Of a stretch of 27,241 nucleotides of DNA, positions 22,913 to 27,241 are shown piece after piece; positions within the stretch are counted from its first letter, which is position 1, and each line of letters starts with the position of its first letter. Source of the stretch: an uncultured Collinsella sp. (GTDB lineage: Bacteria > Actinomycetota > Coriobacteriia > Coriobacteriales > Coriobacteriaceae); contig CABRID010000012.1 of NCBI GenBank assembly GCA_902470895.1, positions 1-27,241 of the forward strand, given 5' to 3'. The notes beneath the pieces are model-generated. The model did no database searches. It saw only the letters and a program-made list of their open reading frames with translations, and was not told the origin of the DNA. The position numbers were made by a program, and so were the translations under genes.

Positions 22913-23083
22913 ATGGAATTGACAGCAATGTTTGGCTCGATCGGCCTGTGTGTGGCCGCAATCGTTGCCGCCGCGGTCATCTACTTTGTGGTCACGGCCA
23001 TTAAGGGCAAAAGGGCCGAACGCAAGGAGCGCGCGATGCTTAAACAGCATCGCGACCAGCAGGGCAAACGCGCACAGAGATAG
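22913..23083 (+). CDS. 56-residue single-pass membrane protein
   Basis: A short gene with a good ribosome binding site (AGAGAGG, nine bases before the ATG). The product has a short outer N terminus (MELTAMFGS), one strongly hydrophobic helix (IGLCVAAIVAAAVIYFVVTA, residues 10-29) and a very basic cytoplasmic tail (KGKRAERKERAMLKQHRDQQ and onward to QR). It lies between two minus-strand genes and ends 24 bases before the stop of the convergent methyltransferase. TATCTT near 22875 is a possible -10 element. The function is unknown; the layout is that of a small membrane-associated regulatory or scaffold peptide, but nothing more can be said. Confidence 0.7.
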   Translation: MELTAMFGSIGLCVAAIVAAAVIYFVVTAIKGKRAERKERAMLKQHRDQQGKRAQR

Positions 23084-23107
23084 CTTGTTGAGTTTTGGAT
23101 CCGTGCG

Positions 23108-24211
23108 CTAGCTGCGTTTTCGGATCAGGGCAATGTAGAAGCCCTCAAAGTCGCGGCTAGGCGGAATGGTGAGCGTGCCGGGCAGGCCGTTGACGATGGC
23201 CGATACCTGACCCGCGGCAATGGCTTCGGTCAGAGCGTTGGACTCGATGCGCGGCTCCTCACCAGCTTCCTGGGTGCGTCGTGCTTCACTTTCGCTTGGC
23301 GTGCCGTCGAGGGGGATGAGCTCGCAGTCCATATGCTTGTCGAGGGCCTCTTGCAGGGCGTCCTCGTTTTCCTGCGGCAAGATCGAACAAGTCGAATAGA
23401 CGAGCGTGCCGCCCGGTTTGAGGGCCCCTATGGCGCGGTCCAGAAGTGCTCGCTGCGAGCGGGCGCACTTGCTCAGCAACTGCTCGGTGAGGCCGCGCAG
23501 GCTTTTCTCGTTGCCACTGATGACGGTGCCCGTGCCGGTGCAGGGAGCGTCGAGCAGGATGCGGTCAAAGCGGAAGAACTCGTCGAGCTCGCGTGCGTCG
23601 ATGCGCATGACGGGCACGTTTTTGGCACCCTGGCGATGGAGGTTCGACTCGAGCTTTTCGGCGCGGGGAATGCTCATCTCACAGGCGGTGAGGTGCGCCT
23701 GTCCCTGGGTGAGGGCGGCGATCTGCGTCGTCTTGCCGCCGGGGGCTGCGCACATGTCCAGGATGTCCTCGCCTGCCTGGGCGCCCAGGACCAACGGCGG
23801 CATCATGGATGACAGGCTCTGCAGGTAGATTTTGCCGTCGCGGTAGATGTCGAGATCCCACAGATCTGAAACCTGGGCCTCGGGCAGGATAAAGGCGTCC
23901 GGATACCAGGTAACGGTTTGGTGGGCGATGCAGGCGGCATCGAGCGCCGCAGCGATGTCCTCGGCGGTCGCCTTGAGCGTGTTGGCGCGCAGCGTGACCG
24001 GGCGTGTGGCCGCGGCGCCGAAGCCCTCGATCATGAGCTTGGCATCGGCGGGCGCATAGGCGCCGGCGACCGTGTCGACCATAAAGCGCGGCAGGTCGGC
24101 GGCGGAGTGTTGGGCGGCAAGCTGGTCGGAAAGCTCGGTAGCAGCAAACTGCCTGAGCTTGAGCTCGGCCTTGACCTGCTTTTTCTGCTTACGACGACGC
24201 GGCTTGGACAT
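23108..24211 (-). CDS. RsmB/NOP2/Sun-family RNA cytosine-C5 methyltransferase
   Basis: A 367-residue SAM-dependent RNA m5C methyltransferase. A basic N terminus (SKPRRRKQKKQVKAELKLR) is followed by a small RNA-binding part and the Rossmann core: motif I DMCAAPGGKT (152-161), motif IV DAPCTGTG with Cys224, and motif VI STCSILPQENE with Cys275, the two cysteines used for release and catalysis. The C-terminal FEGFYIALIRK is typical. The exact target (16S rRNA or tRNA) cannot be told from sequence; at this length, without the NusB-like N-terminal domain, it is closer to RsmF/NSUN-type than to full RsmB. GGAAGGAAAG precedes the ATG. It lies 59 bases downstream of the MetRS-like gene on the same strand and is probably co-transcribed. 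Confidence 0.92.
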   Translation of the reverse strand: MSKPRRRKQKKQVKAELKLRQFAATELSDQLAAQHSAADLPRFMVDTVAGAYAPADAKLMIEGFGAAATRPVTLRANTLKATAEDIAAALDAACIAHQTVTWYPDAFILPEAQVSDLWDLDIYRDGKIYLQSLSSMMPPLVLGAQAGEDILDMCAAPGGKTTQIAALTQGQAHLTACEMSIPRAEKLESNLHRQGAKNVPVMRIDARELDEFFRFDRILLDAPCTGTGTVISGNEKSLRGLTEQLLSKCARSQRALLDRAIGALKPGGTLVYSTCSILPQENEDALQEALDKHMDCELIPLDGTPSESEARRTQEAGEEPRIESNALTEAIAAGQVSAIVNGLPGTLTIPPSRDFEGFYIALIRKRS

Positions 24212-24249
24212 CCGTCTTTCCTTCCCGTCCCAAATTGACTACTTTCCGG

Positions 24250-24269
24250 GCACGCCGCTGCTGGCGTGC
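24250..24269 (-). terminator. hairpin directly after the MetRS-like gene
   Basis: A 7-bp stem, GCACGCC (24250-24256) with GGCGTGC (24263-24269), starts one base past the stop. There is no T tract on the minus strand, so it may only stabilise the 3' end or partly attenuate read-through into the methyltransferase gene. Confidence 0.35.
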
Positions 24270-24270
24270 T

Positions 24271-26421
24271 TTAGTACTGGCTCTCGTGCTTGCTAAAGAA
24301 GTCGAAGCGCGGGGGCAGCGGCTTCACGCGGTGCTCGCCGGGCTTCTCGCCCAGGCTCTCCACAAACTCATCCGTGGAGGCAAAGATGTTATCCCAGCTA
24401 AAGAAGGCGACCGGGTCAACGTCGAAGTACTCGCAGATGAGCTCGCAGCCGGCCGGCACGATGCCGTGCATGAGCACGGTCGCTACGCGCAGCTCGGTAA
24501 AGGCGTCGACGAGGGCCTGCGTCATGGCGGCGTTGGCCGGCTCGCCCTCGAGCTTGTTGGCGGCCTTGGAGGCATCGCTCCAGCGCTTGTTGGCGGCGCG
24601 CAGGTAGTCGTCGCACACAGCGAGCGCTCGGTGCGTCTCGAACTTGTACATGGCCTGCTCAAAGGCGAGGGCTGCCTGCTGGGCGGCTTCGACCACGGTG
24701 TCAGAAGCGGCACCGGCGGGGATGCAACCGTTGCGATAGGGACTCTCGTCGCCCTCCTTGACGGCGACGCCGTAGAAGCAGCTGCGGGCCAGGCGGTTGA
24801 ACACGCCGGTCAAAAGGGCGCTCTCCTTAAGGGCGGGGTCGATAACGCGCTTGTCGTCGCAGGCGCGCACCTCGTTGCCGTCCTTGTCCTTGCCGGTCAC
24901 GCGCGTGTCGTATGCCTTGGGGCTAAAGCTCACCGGCTTCTCGGACAGGCCGAGCGACAGCCAATGCGCGCGCATCTGCTCGCAGGTGTAGTGGTTGAGC
25001 AGGTCGTCTGCCGGCGGGGGAGGAGTCTGCGAGGACGAGCTTGCCTTTTTGCCCATGTAGAGCAGGTGGTAGCAGGCGCTGACGGTGCTCTGCGTGAGGT
25101 TCCAACCCAGGGCCTCCCACATGGCGGTCTGCGCGATGCAATAGAAGTAGATGTTGTCCTGGCCAATGAACTGGTAGATCTGTGCGTCATCCGAGCACCA
25201 CCAGTCGCGCCAGTCGAGCGAGCTGTGCTGGTAGGTGGGCGCGGGGACCTGCGTGGAATCGGCGGCGGGCTCGCCCATGAGGGCGGCATCCTGGGCGGCG
25301 ACGCCCTCGGTCACGCCGGCGGCCTTGGCATCGCGTGCGAGCACGGTGCGCGTATAGCTGATGGGAGCCCACAGGCTCTCGGGCCAGCACCAGCAGGTGA
25401 CGTCGGAGACGCCATCGACCTCGGGCACCGGAACGCCCCAGTCGATGTTGCCGGTGATGCGGAAAGGCACGAGCGCTTTGCCGCTGCGGAAGCGCACGCC
25501 GCCGTTGGCGAGCACCGCATGGGCGTCGTCGCGCTCCTTCCAGCTGGGGAAGGTGACGGTAAAGCTGCTCTTGTTTCCCTCGGGCTCCAGCACGGTGTGC
25601 TCGGGCAGCTGGTCCTCGACGGCATCGAAGGCCTCGCGGAACTTGTTTTGGATATAGAGCTGGGCCGGCAGCAGCCACTCCTCCATGGTCTTGGAGACCA
25701 CGGAACGAACCTGCGGGTTCTGGGCGAGCTTGGCGGTGTAGGTCTTCATAAAGTCGAGGTAGGCCGGCAGGTCGAAGTAGAGGTTGTCGACCGGGCGCAG
25801 CTCGGGCACCTCGCCGGTGAGCTGGCTCTTGGGTGCGATGAGCTCCTCGGGCTCAAACTGGTGACCCAGGTCGCACTCGTCGGCATAAGCCTTCTCGGAC
25901 TTGCAGCCCTGGATGGGGCAGCGGCCGATCACTTGGCGGCCGTTGAGGAACGTGCCGGCCTTGGCGTCGTAGAACTGCAGCGTGGAGCGCTTGGAGATGG
26001 TGCCCTGCTCATGCAGGCGCTCGATAATCTCGGCGGTCACTTCGTTGTGAATCTGCGCAGCCGGCTCAAGGCCCGAGCCGCCGTAGATATCGCAGCTGAT
26101 GTTGTAGTTGTTGAGGGTCGCGGCCTGGCGGGAGTGATTGGACTCGACGTACTCGTTAATGGACTTGTCGTAGCCCTCGTTCTCCTTGAGCTTGCGGTAG
26201 CTCTCCATGATGGGCGAGCCGTAGCAGTCGGTGCCCGAGGTGAAGATGACGTTCTCGCGGCCCAGACGGTCGCGCAGGAAGCGGGCGAAGAAGTCGGCAG
26301 GGACAAAGACGCCGCCGACGTGGCCAAAGTGAAGGCCCTTGTTGCCGTAGGGCTCGCCGGCGGTAACGATGGCGCGGCGAGGCCAGCTGGGACGGTCGTT
26401 CATGGAGTATTTGGATGCCAT
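24271..26421 (-). CDS. divergent methionyl-tRNA synthetase-like protein
   Basis: A 716-residue class I aminoacyl-tRNA synthetase of the MetRS type. HFGH (31-34) replaces HIGH. A zinc-knuckle-like C-x4-C...C-x3-H follows (Cys168, Cys173, Cys183, His187). MetRS blocks RITGNIDWGVPVP (321-333) and FIGQDNIYFYCI (418-429) are present. Where KMSKS belongs, the sequence is GKKASSSSQ (457-465), so the second Lys is missing. An extra segment at about 362-405 separates the core blocks. The C terminus resembles an anticodon-binding helical bundle. AAGGAGTCCC sets the ATG at 26421; the frame is open 31 codons further up. It could be a variant MetRS, or a paralogue with another substrate; whether a standard metG exists elsewhere cannot be seen. 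Confidence 0.85.
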   Translation of the reverse strand: MASKYSMNDRPSWPRRAIVTAGEPYGNKGLHFGHVGGVFVPADFFARFLRDRLGRENVIFTSGTDCYGSPIMESYRKLKENEGYDKSINEYVESNHSRQAATLNNYNISCDIYGGSGLEPAAQIHNEVTAEIIERLHEQGTISKRSTLQFYDAKAGTFLNGRQVIGRCPIQGCKSEKAYADECDLGHQFEPEELIAPKSQLTGEVPELRPVDNLYFDLPAYLDFMKTYTAKLAQNPQVRSVVSKTMEEWLLPAQLYIQNKFREAFDAVEDQLPEHTVLEPEGNKSSFTVTFPSWKERDDAHAVLANGGVRFRSGKALVPFRITGNIDWGVPVPEVDGVSDVTCWCWPESLWAPISYTRTVLARDAKAAGVTEGVAAQDAALMGEPAADSTQVPAPTYQHSSLDWRDWWCSDDAQIYQFIGQDNIYFYCIAQTAMWEALGWNLTQSTVSACYHLLYMGKKASSSSQTPPPPADDLLNHYTCEQMRAHWLSLGLSEKPVSFSPKAYDTRVTGKDKDGNEVRACDDKRVIDPALKESALLTGVFNRLARSCFYGVAVKEGDESPYRNGCIPAGAASDTVVEAAQQAALAFEQAMYKFETHRALAVCDDYLRAANKRWSDASKAANKLEGEPANAAMTQALVDAFTELRVATVLMHGIVPAGCELICEYFDVDPVAFFSWDNIFASTDEFVESLGEKPGEHRVKPLPPRFDFFSKHESQY

Positions 26422-26553
26422 GGGACTCCTTCGCATATGGTGAGAGCGCGGCCGGGCGCAAGGCCTGGCGACGCGGTGGTCAATTCGTGCATATCGTTCG
26501 ACATTATCGCACATGCGGACGGGTACGTGGCAGGGGCGCTATCCTAAGATGCT

Positions 26554-27123
26554 ATGAATGAGATTTCCAACATACATGCGTTTGAGGACGAGGATTTTCT
26601 GCACGCCTGCTTTGTGTGGGGGATGGCCGTGCTCGGCGCATTTGCCGTGTGCCTGGTGCCGGTGTTTATGCTGATGGGCGGGCCCGCGGATCTGGATGCG
26701 GCTGACGCGGGTGGTTGGACGGCTATCTTGGGCTGGCTAGTCGGCTTGGCTGCGGTTTCGGCGGCGTCATTTGCCGTGCACGAGTTGGTGCACGGCGTGT
26801 TCTTTAAGCTGTTTGCGCCCGCCGGTGCTCGGGTGACCTTTGGGGCAAATCTCGAAACCTGCATGATTTACGCCTGCGCCGAGGGCGTGGTGTATTCGCG
26901 CCGGCGGTACGTGGCAGTTTGCCTGGCGCCGACGGTTGTTGTGACGGCGGCGTTTGCCCTAGGGTTTGCGCTCTCGGGCTATCCGCTGCTGTGCTACTTG
27001 GCGGCTGGTCTGCACTTGTCGGGCTGTGTGGGCGACTGGTATTACGTGCGGACCATTCTGCGCGACCGCCGCATTGTCGCCTGCGAGGACACGTCCTTTG
27101 GCGTGCGCTTTTTCGCAAGGTAG
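26554..27123 (+). CDS. DUF3267-type membrane zinc metallopeptidase
   Basis: A 189-residue membrane protein with about four hydrophobic helices. The HExxH motif HELVH is at residues 76-80, inside the second helix (FAVHELVHGVFFKLF), and Asp161 in GCVGDWYYV is a candidate third zinc ligand. This arrangement fits the DUF3267 group of putative intramembrane zincins related to M50 peptidases. The substrate is unknown. Just upstream, TATCCT (26540-26545) lies eight bases before the ATG and no Shine-Dalgarno sequence is seen, so the message may be leaderless or nearly so. The gene is divergent from the MetRS-like gene. Confidence 0.82.
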   Translation: MNEISNIHAFEDEDFLHACFVWGMAVLGAFAVCLVPVFMLMGGPADLDAADAGGWTAILGWLVGLAAVSAASFAVHELVHGVFFKLFAPAGARVTFGANLETCMIYACAEGVVYSRRRYVAVCLAPTVVVTAAFALGFALSGYPLLCYLAAGLHLSGCVGDWYYVRTILRDRRIVACEDTSFGVRFFAR

Positions 27124-27133
27124 TCTTTTTGGG

Positions 27134-27186
27134 ATGATTTTTCTGGGACGGGGATTTAAAAATCATTAGGTACGCAATGATTTTTT
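27134..27186 (+). repeat. AT-rich nested inverted repeats after the peptidase gene
   Basis: AAAAATCATT (27158-27167) can pair with AATGATTTTT (27176-27185), followed by TT, or with the upstream ATGATTTTT (27134-27142). The two hairpins exclude each other. Either a weak terminator or part of a mobile or repeat element; the sequence here is far richer in A and T than the rest of the window. Confidence 0.55.
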
Positions 27187-27206
27187 AAGGCTCTGTTAGA
27201 CCAGGA

Positions 27207-27236
27207 TTGACATACATGTGTCCCCACGGTGCCATA
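27207..27236 (+). promoter_or_regulatory. TTGACA with CATGTGTCCC motif, copy 3
   Basis: A perfect TTGACA (27207-27212) is followed by CATGTGTCCC (27215-27224), the same ten bases found inside the two 19-bp palindromes near the lipoprotein genes. A -10 element would lie near CATATC at 27233, with a long spacer. The window ends before any downstream gene, so its target is unknown. Confidence 0.3.
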
Positions 27237-27241
27237 TCTTT

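Noticed and set aside
24235..26547. A 770-codon open frame on the plus strand opposite the MetRS-like gene
   Set aside because: It is Val/Gly/Leu/His-rich with no recognisable motif and mirrors the codon bias of the real minus-strand gene, which has synthetase motifs and a strong ribosome binding site.

Overview
The window looks like one end of a draft contig from a high-GC gut actinobacterium of the class Coriobacteriia, most likely Collinsella or a close relative. This is inferred from the GC-rich codon use, the gene content (class III FBPase, C69 dipeptidase, separate FchA and FolD, cobalamin riboswitch with DUF4430 surface proteins) and LAxTG-type anchoring. No rRNA or tRNA gene is visible to fix the taxonomy. 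The first 51 bases are not genomic: they match an Illumina Nextera i7 adapter, so native sequence starts at about base 52.

Layout. 52-5000 holds a small PH-like protein, then on the minus strand a secreted, sortase-anchored PI-PLC-type phosphodiesterase and two paralogous small lipoproteins, each with its own terminator and each preceded by a copy of the same 19-bp imperfect palindrome. 5155-10557 is a plus-strand run: cyclodeaminase-type methenyl-THF cyclohydrolase (fchA), folD, a C69 dipeptidase, a phasin-like helical protein and an ABC1/UbiB-family kinase-like protein. 10609-15768 is a self-contained cobalamin module: terminator, promoter, cobalamin riboswitch, then two translationally coupled genes for exported proteins with transcobalamin-like DUF4430 domains (four in the first, one in the second), closed by a strong terminator. 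15801-18943 is on the minus strand: class III fructose-1,6-bisphosphatase followed by two related GtrA-type membrane proteins. A plus-strand DegV protein follows.

20156-21604 is a complete IS3-family insertion sequence with 24-bp imperfect inverted repeats, a 3-bp TTG target duplication, two overlapping frames joined by an A-AAA-AAA slippery site and a DD35E catalytic triad. It sits in the loop of what was a bidirectional terminator between the DegV gene and the convergent TIM-barrel gene. Beyond it lie a 56-aa membrane protein (plus), an RNA m5C methyltransferase (minus), a divergent methionyl-tRNA-synthetase-like protein (minus) and a DUF3267-type membrane zinc peptidase (plus). The window ends in AT-rich hairpin sequence and a third copy of the CATGTGTCCC motif.

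Most notable points: the riboswitch-controlled surface proteins carrying four DUF4430 domains in series; a FolD whose cyclohydrolase Lys and Gln are both replaced, next to an independent cyclohydrolase; the IS inside a terminator loop with its own Shine-Dalgarno sequence buried in a terminal hairpin; and the degenerate KMSKS of the MetRS-like protein.
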